From positions 10,915,001-10,979,000 of the forward strand of contig NC_088931.1 in the NCBI RefSeq assembly GCF_038396675.1: 64,000 nucleotides of DNA, in the 5' to 3' direction. Both the position numbers and the translations under genes were made by a program. This DNA comes from Hydra vulgaris (taxonomy: Eukaryota; Cnidaria; Hydrozoa; Anthoathecata; Hydridae). Under the pieces are notes generated by a model. The model was given only the letters and a program-made list of their open reading frames with translations, was not told the origin of the DNA and made no database searches. Below are positions 35,650 to 47,802 of this stretch, piece after piece (within the stretch, counting starts at the first letter, position 1; every line of letters begins with the position of its first letter).

Positions 35650-36540
35650 ATAAGATGTAATGATTAAGGTTCGTCATGACGAATTCAATATAATTTATTT
35701 TAGGTCACTATACGCTTCGTGATGTCTTTAATGTTAAAATGCTTTATGGGAAACTTTACAAAAGTTCATTTAAATAGTGTATGAAGCCTTATGTTTGTTT
35801 GCGATTAAATTTAAAAACGTGATGAATTATTGTAATTGATTTAGAGTTGATGATCAAAATTTGATAATCCGATCGGAACAAAATTGCATATATAAAACGT
35901 TGGTAAGACCTTTATAAAATGTTGGTAAAAGGTATAAAGTAATAAAGTAAAAATAAGTTATTAAAATTTCTACTAATATGAAGAAGTGTGTTGAATGTAC
36001 AATTCCACAATAAAGATACAAAAAGAGGTTTTCTCTAACGTTATAAAGTTGTAGAGATCCCAGTAAGCAACATGAAGGTTTTTAAACATAAACAAAAAAC
36101 GTTTTTTAAACGTACAGAACGGTCATATCTAAAAAACATTCAAAATAACATTTTTTTAAAAGCGTTTAAAATATGCCCAACACGTATTTTAAACGTTCAA
36201 AAAAATATGACCAAATCCAACACTATACGTCACTAAGCGAAAATTAGATTTTACTTAAATTTCTTGAAGATTTATTCCAACTTTAATTTTTTTTTTAATT
36301 ATTATACGGAATTAAGTAGTTCCTAATGAGCTTTTCCAAAAATCTTGCTCTCATACTCTTATATGTTTTGTCTAATATTTTCTTAATAATAAAGCTAGCA
36401 ACCTCCAATTTACTCTCGTTTAATTCTGATCTATATAAATAATTTGTAAACAAAGAATGGTATATTCTTATGAAATTTATGGTATATTCTTATGAATGGT
36501 ATATTCTTATGAAATTTATAAGTATAATTTTAAACTTACG
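35650..36540. other. AT-rich stretch, no gene
   Basis: Short repeated words (AAACGTTTTTTAAACGT-like near 36090-36200; GGTATATTCTTATGAA repeated near 36460-36500). No gene. Confidence 0.4.
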
Positions 36541-36556
36541 TTAATGTAGACGATGT

Positions 36557-36632
36557 TTCGTCTGACTTTTTTTTTCCCGTGAACTTTGGGAAGTTGACTT
36601 CCCGAAGTTCACGGGAAAAAAAGTCAGACGAA
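36557..36632. repeat. inverted duplication, about 36-bp arms, 2-nt loop
   Basis: Arms 36557-36594 and 36597-36632 pair through TCGTCTGAC, a T/A run and CCCGTGAACTT. There is one mismatch and a two-base difference in the T run. Confidence 0.9.
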
Positions 36633-36667
36633 TTATTGTCTAACGCTAATGTAGAAAAGTAACTGAA

Positions 36668-38485
36668 TCAAGCGTATTGTATTGTATTGAAGTTTATTCT
36701 CCTCAGACATTTGCCGTGCAATGTTTTAATAATGATTACAGTAGTTATATTTACAATTTGGTCTACTGTTCCACTACTAGGTAAAATATAGACATAGTCT
36801 CTAGAGGCTACATCAAAAAAAAAAACGAAGAAGAAAAAAAAGAACCAAAAAACAAAAAAAATTCCTTTTCGTGGAATGACCTCATTCTGTTGTACTATAA
36901 TTTATATAAAAGCTCATTAAATATTATTTTACCAATATAAAAACTAGTTACAGAAGGTGATAAAGCAAAAAGAAAAGATTTAAATGTACTTTTTAGAGGT
37001 GGATGATGTGGATAAATTTTTCGGATGAAAGCAAATGTACATTTTATTAGTGGCTGTACTTTTTCGCATTTATACATCATGTGGGGTAGATCTTCTTTTT
37101 TATTCTTACAATGGGGGCAGAGATCATTTTTTATGTATCCTCTCTTTTTAAATACTGAGTTGGTAGGTAAAACAAAGTGTATGATTTTATACCTTATTTC
37201 ATCTGCTTTGTTGTTGGTGTTGTTTTTGTGGATTGAGCAGAATAATTGCGACCATTCTTTTGCTGTGGTGTTTTTCATGCGTTTTTGTAGTTCTTTGAGA
37301 TGATATATAATGTTTTTGGATTGAGGTCAATAATACGAAGGGAAAGTCTATTTTTTAAGTGAATAGATGTCAGTGACTTATTGTGATTGTACATTTGATT
37401 TTGAGTATTTATGAGCTGTTTCCATTGAGGCGGTAAGGAGTTTATAATTTTTGTTAGGATTTGTTTTACACCGATTAGTTGATTTACCAGAAATCCAGGG
37501 ATAAAGACTTTTGCGATATCACCTAGCTTTATTACGTTGTTGTTTGTGGACTCTTGAGTTGGTTTGAGAGTTTTATTTTTGTGGCGTATGTATGGGTTAT
37601 AGAATATAGGTTGCTTTAATATTTCTTCGATTGTGAGATTTGTGTGGTTATTTATTTTTCTGTATAAGCAACTCCATTTTTTTATAGTTTAGAGATAGTA
37701 AGGAGGGAGAGTTTTTAACGATTCTGTTGAGTGTGTGGTGAGAAAGATAAGGTTTCCCTTCCCGTGAGAAAGATAAGGTTGGCGTTTCTGTAATTGTTGA
37801 AAATGTAGATAGCTGAATCTTTCCACGCTACTTTTTCATTTTCATTAAAATATTTTGAAATCCAAGTTAGTTGTATAAATTGAAGTTTTTACTTAACGTC
37901 TATAATATTTAAGCCTCCCTTATCAACAGGGAGTTTAGATATTTGTCTTGGAGTTTTTTATGGTGCAATTGTTCCGAAGAAAACTTTCGATCTTTTGTTC
38001 TATTAGTTTAATTTTTTGGTCTCCTGGAATAGGAAGCGTAAAGGTAAGATGCCATAAGTTGTTTAAGAGTATTTGGTTAACAATAATAGCTTTTCCTTTT
38101 ATCGATAAATGAAATCTTTTCCAGCTTTTTACTTTTTTTTCTCGCCTTCTTCAACGTCGCTTTTACTTTCGCTGTTTCTTTTTAGTTTTAGTTTTTCTTC
38201 TCGTTTTTGGTAGCGGCTTTTAACGACTTGAAAGCTTGGTTCTGTAGAAATACTGACAGGTATTTTGCTGTCAGTTTGCTTTTTAGCCAGCGTAATATTT
38301 TTAATCGTTTTGTCTTTTTCTGCCGATTTCGATATTTATTTTGAGAGGTTGTTTTCTTTCTTAGGGTTTTTCTATTGAGTATTTAATAATTTTTTAGGGT
38401 TCCTTAAAAAAAAAAATGAAATGCATCGTTGTTGGGGAGGGTGTGAGTTGCAGCATGTTTTGCTGAGAAAAGATTTCCCCGCAAA
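36668..38485 (-). mobile_element. LINE fragment (L1/Tx1-like), part 1
   Basis: Read leftward: an ORF1-tail-like segment rich in Lys/Ser/Glu (about 38480-38140), then a reverse transcriptase C-terminus with IKGKAIIVNQILLNNLWHL (about 38100) and IEQKIESFLRNN. Last is a zinc-binding segment (36895-37278) with CPHCKNKKEDLPHMMYKC, the C-x2-C-x7-H-x4-C reverse transcriptase zinc-binding type. The end near 36670 is a short (ATACA)n tail. The endonuclease and most of the polymerase are missing between the two parts. Frames are broken. Confidence 0.75.
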
Positions 38486-39086
38486 ATGTAGAGTAGGGTG
38501 TCCCAAAAACACACTTTTTTTAAAATTTCAATGTGCTCTCAACTGATCCCCATTCTATAGGTCCTAAATAGCTACCAAAATCTTTTTTTTAATTTTTTAA
38601 TGACTAGAAGTGATAGATGTAAATTCTGAGTTTTACGGTTTTGTACACTTATGTGTATTTACTAAAAAACAGCGCTATCTAGTATTTCAATATGTTTTAA
38701 TACGATGTAATAATTAGTACACAAATAATTTTTATAGGATATTATTAAAGAATAGGATCATTCCCTATGAACATTGTTAGAGATTGATATTTTTCCCTCT
38801 GGACAATATTATTAGTTCGTATAATTCCCCATGGATTGGTTCACAAATAACTCCATTTAGAGATTTTTTTTGAAGGAAAAAATTTCTAAATGGAATTATT
38901 TGTGCACGAAGGAATTCTAATTTGTGCACGAAGAAATTCTCGTGTAAACGGTTATAAAAGCCGTAACGGTAAACTTAGATAAAATATTATACGAGATGGA
39001 ATAACGACTTCATAGATTTTTGATGCAAATGTAACATTTAGTATAAATTTAGTTAAAAAACTGATTATTTCGAAATTCATATAAAA

Positions 39087-41946
39087 ATGGGTAGAACAGC
39101 TAAAAAAAAGAAGATGATAGGACAGAATAAGATAAAACGGAAAAATACAGAAAGGTTGAGGTATATTTACCTATTGAAGTACCCACTGAGGGAGTTACCT
39201 CAGAGACAGCTTCCATCTAATGGTGATATTCTTAGATACTATCAATTTATCCTTCGCGAGTCACAAGTTAAATACAAACCCACTTCTACAAATGTTGGTT
39301 GCAAATTGAAATCGAAATCCAAGGATCTTGTTTGTGAAAATGGTGTTTGTACAGATCCTGATAGTTCTTGCTTGGTATCTAGGATTAAAAAAATTTGGGA
39401 TAATGCTGGGTTTGGCAAGTAATTTGTGATTTGTGGGTACAATATAAAGACTAAAATCATTAAACTTAATTTAAAATACAAGAAATTGATTAAATTGTCT
39501 TCTCTAAACTGGAACAGCAGTCTTGATAAGCAATCAAAGTTAGAGAAAGATTTTCTCACAGAATCCTATCAGCTTTTTGACATCTCGACTAAGAATTTTA
39601 AAAAAGATATTCTTGCTGATAGATTGAGAACAGATGATGCCAAGCTGGAAGATATAAAGTAAGTTCATTAAATAACACTTTTTTTAGTAGTGAGATTTTT
39701 TTTCCAATTAAAAGTAACTTAAGTAATAGCATATTATTTCCTTTAAAATATTTACGTTTAACTCTTTACATGGTTTGGTCATCTTCCAAGAAAAACTAGA
39801 AGAATTATTAATTTATTTATAAATGGCTTAATAGATTTAAATATTTCTTAGTTTTTATGAAGACCAGAAGTTACATAGGAAAGGATATATGGAAACAAAA
39901 GTCGATGAAGACTACAGTAGAAGAGTACTGGATGCAAACAGGAGAAAGAACAAGCTAGATAAGTTGAGAGAGAAAGAATTAGAGAGACAGAAAAACTTAA
40001 AAGATATCAATGATGTTTTGTTGTCACATGACTCCATAACAGAAGAGATTCAATTCAGCAGTGAGGAAGAAAAGTCAAACGAGGACTGTGAAATCAGCGA
40101 GGAAGATGATTTCCTGGGTAACGGTCGGAAACGCAGGTATAGTATTATTTTAATAACATAGTTGTAATTTTCACAAGCTAAAGCTGTTTTATTGAAAAGT
40201 ATATAATTATAAATAGGTAGAAAAATATTATAAAATGATACCTAGGTACAATTCTGGAGATGCGATAAATCTAGCAGTAAATTTTGAAAAGCTCATTGAA
40301 TGTACTGCTGTTCCAGCAACAAGGTTCAATGTTGTTGTACGACCTCATCTGGCAATTTTAAGTGAAGTATTTAAAGCTGGAGGTATAGAAATTAATGATA
40401 TACTTTTTTCTATGAAGTGTGCTTTCAAGAAGCACACTTCATAGAAAAAAGTTCTTAAACAAGACTCGGAGTGGATTTCAATATCTAATCATCTTAAAGG
40501 CCGACGGCTTATTCTTCATTTTGATACCAAACTGTTGGAACAAATTACCACTGGGCTTAACATTATCCAAAAAATTGAGCGACTTGCAGTCTCAGTGAGT
40601 TCCCCAGATGACGATACCATGGAAGACCATCTTTTAGGTGTTGTTCAATGTCCCTCTTCAAAGGGAGTTGACCAAGCAGAACAAGTGCACAATCTTTTAG
40701 AATATTACGGATGTACAGAGCAGATCATTGGTATATGCTGTGATACAACTGCAAGCAATAAAGGCAGAGTAAATGGAGCAGTCCAAATTCTTACAGATGT
40801 TTTGAAATTACCAATTTTGTGGATAATGTGTAGGAGACACATATATGAAGTACATGTATCTCACTATATGGCTGCCCTTACTGGTGAGAAAACTAAATGT
40901 CCAAGAAGAGCTCTTTATGTCAAGCTAAAGAACAAGTGACCTGAAATCTGTGAGAAAGTGAACGAAGTGAAAAATTTATGTAAATTGGACTGGCAAAGAG
41001 ATGATCTGAAGATTGGCTCTGTTCTTCGCACTGTTGCAGAGGAAGCTAAGACATTTTTGACTAATGCAACTACTGATATAGTGTTTTCAAGGAATGATTA
41101 TGGTATAGTTTGTAAGCTTGCCTCCTTCTTCTTTGGAGTGGAAGTACAAGATTCTAAGTTCCATCAACCTGGCGCCTGCCATGAGGCAAGGTTTTTAGCA
41201 GATGCGATTTACATCCTGACTCTTTATATGACTAAAGATATCAGTAATATCTTGACAGAAAAAGAAGTGCTGCAGTTGAAGGATGCAAGTTTGTTCATTG
41301 CAATTTGCTATGTTCCATGGTTTTTAAAAAGTTTTTTAGGATTTCTGGCTCCCTACAATGATTTGAAAGCTATCTAGACAGCCTATGCATTGAGAAAAGT
41401 TAGTAAGAATATTGGAAATGCTTTGCTTCTCAGCATGAGACGCCATACGTGGTACTTAACTCCGCAACTCTGTGTTTTGTCCTTTGGGGATAAAGAAGTT
41501 CCTTCTGAAACAAAGCTAAGAATGCTGTTAGCTCTGATTGAGTTTGAAGAGCCAAATGAATTTCAGCGTTGTAAACCATCAAATGTACAAATTGGAGAGA
41601 CCACAGAGCTACCTGAGTTGATTTCCGAGCAAAGCTACCTTCTCTTCAAACATTTTAAAATATCAAGAGCAAGTATAAAAAAGAATGGCTTAATAATAGT
41701 CTTAATACTATAGATGTTTTTAACCATCCTCAGTTGCTAGATTTTATTGCATGGATCAAAAACATATCTGTTGTAAATGATGGTGCAGAAAGAAACATTA
41801 AGCTCATTAAAGATTTTCTTTCAGCTACTAGAGATGAAGATCACCTTCAAAATGTACTTTTTGTAGTTAAAAAGTCTAGAAAAAACTTGACTAAGACTAT
41901 GACTAAAAAGGAGCTTGGGAACTGTTCAAAAAGTTGTATTTTTTGA
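39087..41946 (+). pseudogene. hAT-type transposase with two introns, few stops
   Basis: Starts at an ATG at 39087. Intron 1 (39659-39851) has a consensus GTAAGT donor and TTCTTAG acceptor; intron 2 (40137-40245) has GTATAG and CCTAG; both are phase 2. Exon 1 holds a Lys/Arg-rich N-terminus and CVCTDPDSSC-like cysteines (CENGVCTDPDSSC). Exon 2 is a charged coiled coil. Exon 3 holds the body, including EQIIGICCDTTASNKG (about 40717), LWIMCRRHIYE and FGVEVQDSKFHQPGACHEAR. Nonsense codons at about 39420, 40937 and 41375 and a hairpin insertion at 40402-40452 disable it; a frame change follows near 41690. The 8-bp duplication supports hAT; the protein itself matches only loosely the classical hAT motifs I can recall. 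Confidence 0.75.
40402..40452. repeat. perfect inverted duplication in transposase coding sequence
   Basis: 23-bp arms 40402-40424 and 40430-40452 are exact reverse complements with a 5-nt loop (TCAAG). The core is TATGAAGTGTGCTT. The duplication puts a stop into the transposase (CAFKKHTS then stop), after which the original frame resumes. Confidence 0.95.
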
Positions 41947-42292
41947 GAAATGTTTCACAACAATAAAATCTTAAATTTGCTAATAAATATTAGTTTTCAT
42001 GTATTTTTTTTTGTATTTTCATATTTATAAATATAATCTATCAAGTTAAATAGTAGAAAACAATTGGAAATGATTTATACGCATCTAATTGTTTTGTTTT
42101 AATTTTCTAAAATGTGTTTTCTATTAATGATAAGCTAGCTTAACATTAAAAAAGTAAAACTCAGATTTTACATCTAGCACTTCCTGTCAAAATAAAACCA
42201 TCAAATTTTTTTTAGTACTTATTTAGGTCACATAGAATGGGAATCAGTAGAGAGCTTTTTTTTTTTTTTTTTTGGGACACCCTAATGTAGAG

Positions 42293-42400
42293 CGATATTT
42301 ATTCCATCAATTTCGATCGTATGTGGAATTTCTTCTAGTCTTACAGAAGGCTTTATTCGGCTTTATTACATATTTATAAGGCTTCATTACAGAAGGCTAT
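42293..42400 (-). mobile_element. LINE fragment (ORF1), part 2, right of the hAT insertion
   Basis: On the minus strand it encodes KPSVRLEEIPHTIEIDGI and, joined across the hAT site, INIALHFAGKSFLSKTCCN. The following CXXC..H..C-like text resembles the zinc-knuckle of LINE ORF1 proteins. Confidence 0.55.
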
Positions 42401-42691
42401 ATTATATTAAATCAAGCATATTTGATCCTACTAGCCTAACTAGCCAAGTTTAATGCATACACTTGCCAGACACGTGGTTTACACATACGCATACATGTGG
42501 TTTTATATAATTATATTATACCAGCTTATTCAATTTTTTTTCTAATACTACATGATAATTGGGAAAAAATTTACTGTTTTTTAATAATAAAAATAACAAT
42601 AATTTTTCTAAATAAATAACTTTTTTATTTATTGTGTATCTTTATCATTTCATATGATATCAGCGCCTTTATTGCAACACTAAAGGCGCAC
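42401..42691. other. AT-rich stretch, no gene
   Basis: No gene. A small GCGCCTTTA hairpin lies at 42663-42689. Confidence 0.4.
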
Positions 42692-42751
42692 ATTATTTTA
42701 AGGAAATACGCTTTTATCGAATACCATTAAAGCGTATTTCCTTAAAATAAT
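42692..42751. repeat. perfect inverted duplication, 23-bp arms
   Basis: Arms 42692-42714 and 42729-42751 (core AAGGAAATACGCTTT) are exact reverse complements with a 14-nt loop. A related TTAAGGAAATAAGTTTCC occurs just after. Confidence 0.95.
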
Positions 42752-42893
42752 TCCTTTGTTTTTACTAAATTTGGACTTAAGGAAATAAGTTTCCTTAAAT
42801 CAAGAAATACTTTTTACAAAGCAAAAGAAAATTTTTAAGGAAAAACCGGTAAGGAGATTTTTTCCCTCAATACGCAGGGAAAGATTTTTTCAG

Positions 42894-43439
<546 letters not shown>

Positions 43440-44600
43440 AAAAGACGCCGAATGTTTGAAACAATTTCGAAAAACTGTGGCAGTGTTCAAATGTATCTAA
43501 AATCAATAGAAACACCAAAAGATTTCGTCGTACGTAATGCTGATGATAGTGACTCAGTCACAGATTGTGCTGATATACCATTGGCTGGTTTATTCCCTAC
43601 GAGTTAACGCTATGTTTTGTTATGCCTGTTGGCTTTTCAGCAATAATAGAGCAGACTGTTCTTGGAGCGATTGTCGAAAAGGTTTACAAAAGGTGTCTCC
43701 GAAATTGAGAAGCACGAAACATCGAAAAGCCATGAAGAATCTATAAGACAGTTATTTTTAACAAAGTTTCGCATATCTAATGACATAACGGTTTCGGCAG
43801 AGCTTGTGGCCTAAGAAGATTGAAAAAAAAAGATTTTAAAGACTCATCATCATCATAAAGATCATAGATGGAGTATTGTTTTTAGGCAAGTAAGAACTTT
43901 TCGTGGACATAGAGAATTTTGTGGTAGGGGTTCCTATAAAGAAGGTAATTTTCTCAAACTCATAAAGCTTCTTGCTAAATGACAATGTATTAGAAGAGCA
44001 TGTGAATCAAAGTAACCGCAATGTCTCCAATCTCAGTCCAGACATCCAGAATGACGTTATACAGTCTTTGAGATCTGAAATTAATGCAAAATTATGTTCA
44101 GAAGTGAAGAATGAATTTTGAAGTTATTATAGATTCCACCATAGATATATGTCAAGTTGATCAATTTTCTATATCTTTGCGATATATTATGTCTGGTGGA
44201 GATGAAACAAAAACAAAACTTTCAACTGAAAGGTTTGTCCAGTCCTTAGAGCTGCCCACTGCAAATGTTGAAACCTTTTTTAATCTTCTAAAAACTTCTT
44301 TAGATGAACTGGGTATGCCAGCAGAACGGTGCTATGGCCAGTCATATGATGGTGCAAGCACCATGTCCGATGAAATTTCTGGCTTGCAGAAAAGAGTTTA
44401 AAATATTGCACCATATGCTTGATTTACACATTGCTGTGCCCGCAATTAAAATCTGGTGCTGGTCGATACTGTAAATTCTAATGTACAATCAAAATTATTT
44501 TTTGGCACTTTAGAAACCGTATACACATTTTTTACTAGTAGTTTGCCTAGGTTAACTTTTCTCAAAGAAGAGCAACGTCAGAGTAATCTAGAAAAGTAGC
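43440..44600 (+). pseudogene. hAT-type transposase relic with TTF zinc finger and DUF4371
   Basis: First comes a TTF-type zinc finger: MFCYACWLFSNNRADCSW with a later STKHRKAMKNL (about 43610-43745). Next is VRTFRGHREFCGRGS-like text (about 43890-43935), matching the 'FRGH.E' motif. The DUF4371 block follows: FEVIIDSTIDICQVDQFSIS (about 44114), the first catalytic aspartate region, and GMPAERCYGQSYDGASTMS (about 44310). A decayed NLVLVDTVNSN segment lies near 44450. This is the order in ZMYM1-like hAT proteins. It is broken by several stops and shifts. The ends of the element were not found; sequence from about 44610 belongs to a LINE on the other strand. Confidence 0.8.
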
Positions 44601-44609
44601 TGTTGTTTT

Positions 44610-46960
44610 GAAATCTAAACATCTGAATTAGATCACATCGCAACCTTTTATCAACTAATATTGAAAGTTCCATATTTTGTAACCTTTGTTCGTAGCTAAT
44701 ACCTTTTGGGAAACAAATTTTAGTTGCTTATTTTTAGACTCTTTCGATAAGGTTAATATTTTTAGCGTAGTATGAGTTCCATGTTTGAAATGCATACTCT
44801 AAGTGAGGTCGCACGAGTGATATATTATAGTTTCAAAGTATTTTTGTCGATATAGTTGAACCCGTGTTTTATTAACCCAAACTTACTATTAGCTTTGTTA
44901 ACAATAAACTCAATATGATGTTCCCATTTTAAATCATTTGAAATATATACGCCTAAGTCTCGTTCTAACGATGTCTCTTTATGATTTTTTCTAGAGGTTC
45001 CTAATTCTTCAATATTACATTTTAACGTGTATTTATTTTTTTGAGTTATCATGACCAATGTTCATTTGCATTTATGACTATTAAAGCTTATTAGCCATTT
45101 AGTTGACTGGAGATTTGTTTACATTAAGTTTAGATGTTTGCTATATCAGTTTTGTTGATCAAAGGAATCAGTTAAATTGAACTTGTTACACTTTCACATA
45201 ATGGAATAACTTTAAGATTTTCACCTGTAAATACAGAATAGAAGAACCTGTTTAAGCAGTTTGCTATAAACTGTACATCATTAGATAACTCGTTTTTATT
45301 GGTAATAAGTGACCTTATGTGGTCCTTAACTTTAAGTTTACTATTGATAGAGACATAAATTTGTTTTGGGTTTTGCTTTGATTCTGCTGCGATTTTCTTT
45401 TCGTACGCTTTTATGCTACTTTTAACTAGATTTTTTACTCTTAATTTTTCTTTACATTCTTTTGATTTTGATTTAGTTCTTTATTTTTAAAATCTGATAT
45501 TTCGTAATAATTGATTCTTTTGATTTATTTCTTTATTTTTAAAATCTGATATTTCGTAACGGTTGATTCTTTTGATTTAGTTCTTTATTTTTAAAATCTG
45601 ATATTTCGTAACGATACCAAAAGTTTCTCTTCAGTGTTATTTCGTACTTAAGTTGTGCATTCATCCATAATGATCTTTTATTGCTTCTGAAACTTTTGAA
45701 TTCCTTGCTCCAATTATGGTTATTCAAAAACTCTGTGAATTTTTTATAATTTCCTCTTCTAAATAGTTGCTTTGTGGTTGCGGTTGAATTTTCTATATCA
45801 ATTTGATCATTTGGCATGGTGTTGAAGTTAAAATTCAGGACTTGATGACCTCTTTGGGTGTCACCTAAAGGCTCAGTGTAATCTAAACTTGATATTCGAA
45901 ATGGGTTAGCTGTTAAAATTAGATCTAGAATATTTGTATAATCATTTAATTTTAGCTGAAGTGTTGGTTTTTATAACATGTTGCGTTGAATAAGTTTCTT
46001 GAATAAAATTGATAAATAAAGAATCTTTCGGTCCGACACTAAAACTGTGATACTCGTTGTTCCATTTGCAATTTAAAAATGGAAAATTAAAAGCGCCACA
46101 AATCAAGATATCAGTGTATTTTTTAATCTTAATAAAATATTCATAACTTCTTTTGATAGAATTAGTTAAAAGACGACAGTTTTCAAGATCATTGTTTCCT
46201 GGTCTGTATATACAACCACATAAAATTAATTCACCACTTACTTTAATAGAACACCATAATTGTTCAACTTCTTTGTTACTGAGCACATTGTCTTTTATTT
46301 CAAAAGCGCTTATTTTATCTTATTTTTTCTCTTATCTTATATTTTCTTGTCTCAATAACTTAGATTTATATCTTTCTGTTTCTGTTAAGTCTAGGTTGAT
46401 AAAAACTTTTTCGTACTCTTTTGAGTCACATAATTCTTTTGCTTTTTATAATATTGAATTTCTTTCAAAATTATCTTTTAGTATAACTATAAAAGGGGCT
46501 TGTTTGTCACTGTTTGATCTTAACTTTATAATACTTTGTATGCTTACTTTAACTTGCAATTTGTTAATAACTTTTTCAATAGTCTTTTTGTCGTCTACTT
46601 TAGCTTTGCTTTTGCCTTCATTGTCTAAAGCTTTTACTCCAAATATTACAATGTTATTTTCTCTTTTTTCTAGTTCCTTCGTTTCACCTGCAACAGTATT
46701 TATTATGAGCATTTGTTAAGGAGATTTCTTTACTTTATCTGCCCATGTAACGTTTGTGTAAGTAGGTACTGATTTATTATTTTCTAATTCTTCAACTCTT
46801 TTCATTAATTTTTCATTATCATTGTTGAGTTTTTTGATCAAAATTCTTAACTCTTTTAGTATCTGCTCCTGTTGTGCTTTGTAAGTTTTAAATTCCTTAA
46901 CTTGATCACTTGTCATTTTCTTTAAGTTCGAAAAGTTTGCTGAGTTATTTATTTTTACTT
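44610..46960 (-). mobile_element. LINE with ORF1, endonuclease and reverse transcriptase end
   Basis: Read leftward from 46916: an ORF1 start with a coiled coil (ILKELRILIKKLNNDNEKL), an ORF1 RNA-binding segment (46446-46712, containing ENNIVIFGVKAL), endonuclease (45942-46286, with LILCGCIYRPGNN and ILICGAFNFPFLNC, where D of the usual GDFN is lost), linker (45539-45817), and a reverse transcriptase C-terminus (44610-45058, RDLGVYISNDLKWEHH and KFGLIKHGF). The polymerase core between about 45070 and 45330 is deleted. A 52-bp tandem repeat breaks the linker. Layout is that of a CR1/Jockey-like LINE. Confidence 0.82.
45440..45612. repeat. 52-bp tandem repeat, about three copies, inside the LINE
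   Basis: AAAATCTGATATTTCGTAA recurs at 45489, 45541 and 45593, an exact 52-bp period. Since 52 is not a multiple of three, each copy shifts the LINE frame. Confidence 0.93.
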
Positions 46961-47802
46961 ATTAAACAAAACAAAGGTTAAATTTCAATAGCCAAATGTT
47001 TATGATATGTAAAACTTTGTTTCTTAACTTTTTTTAATATATTAGGAATTTTTATTTGTTATTGTTTGTTTTTTCACTTAAAAAACGTCTGCCGTTTTTA
47101 AAAGCGGAAGTTTTGTTGTTTGTTTTTTTATTATATATTACAAAATAGTAAATATTTACAATTTTATAAAATATTTCAGGTTAAAATAAATAAGCTATAT
47201 ACTAACAAATACACATCTTTTTTCGTAAATATATAAAATTAGTTTTTTTTTAGAGTTTTAGGTTTATACTTTATTAATATAAAATAACTCTATGTATTAT
47301 GCTTTTACATCAGTTATTTTTGTTAATAAACATTTAATAATGTGTAAAGTTTCATTATTATATTTCATTATAACAAAATTATATAACATTATTATAATTA
47401 TAACATTATTATATTTTTTTTAACAAAAGTCAAGTAAACATTTATAAAAACAAATTATATACTAAAATAAGTATTGTCAGTGATTAACTTTTAAGTATAA
47501 ATAATAATGTTGTTGTATAATTATTAGCAGATAGTGTGAACTCTTGACTAGACGGGAAGATTTTTATGAGCCAGTATTTAAGTTAAGTTCATATGTATTA
47601 GTTTCAGAGTTCCATTCTCTACTTGACAGAACATGTTTTTAATACAAAAAAGTTGACAGAAAATGCCCGCAGTGTTTCTACGGTCATGATAACTATATTT
47701 TAAAGTAATAATATTCCTTATATTCCTGTTTGATAACCTGATCACTACTTTTTGGTCAATTTTAGAATTGTAAAGCATATGGTGGCACCTGCTGTCCATA
47801 TT
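46961..47802. other. AT-rich stretch, no clear gene
   Basis: AT-rich. A minus-strand open frame at 47578-47799 might be a continuation of the neighbouring LINE but is not recognised. Confidence 0.4.

Larger units (their letters stand above)
38486..42292 (+). mobile_element. hAT transposon with exact 8-bp target duplication, inside a LINE
   Basis: The element 38494-42284 (3791 bp) has inverted ends TAGGGTGTCCCA, flanked by identical octamers ATGTAGAG at 38486-38493 and 42285-42292. Removing it with one octamer copy rejoins a LINE ORF1 reading frame across the site. The right end carries a long T run (42256-42273). The transposase reads on the plus strand, with two likely introns and a few stops. 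Confidence 0.9.

Noticed and set aside
46153..46719. 188-codon plus-strand frame rich in Ser/Leu/Phe
   Set aside because: It is the antisense of LINE ORF1 and endonuclease coding sequence on the minus strand.
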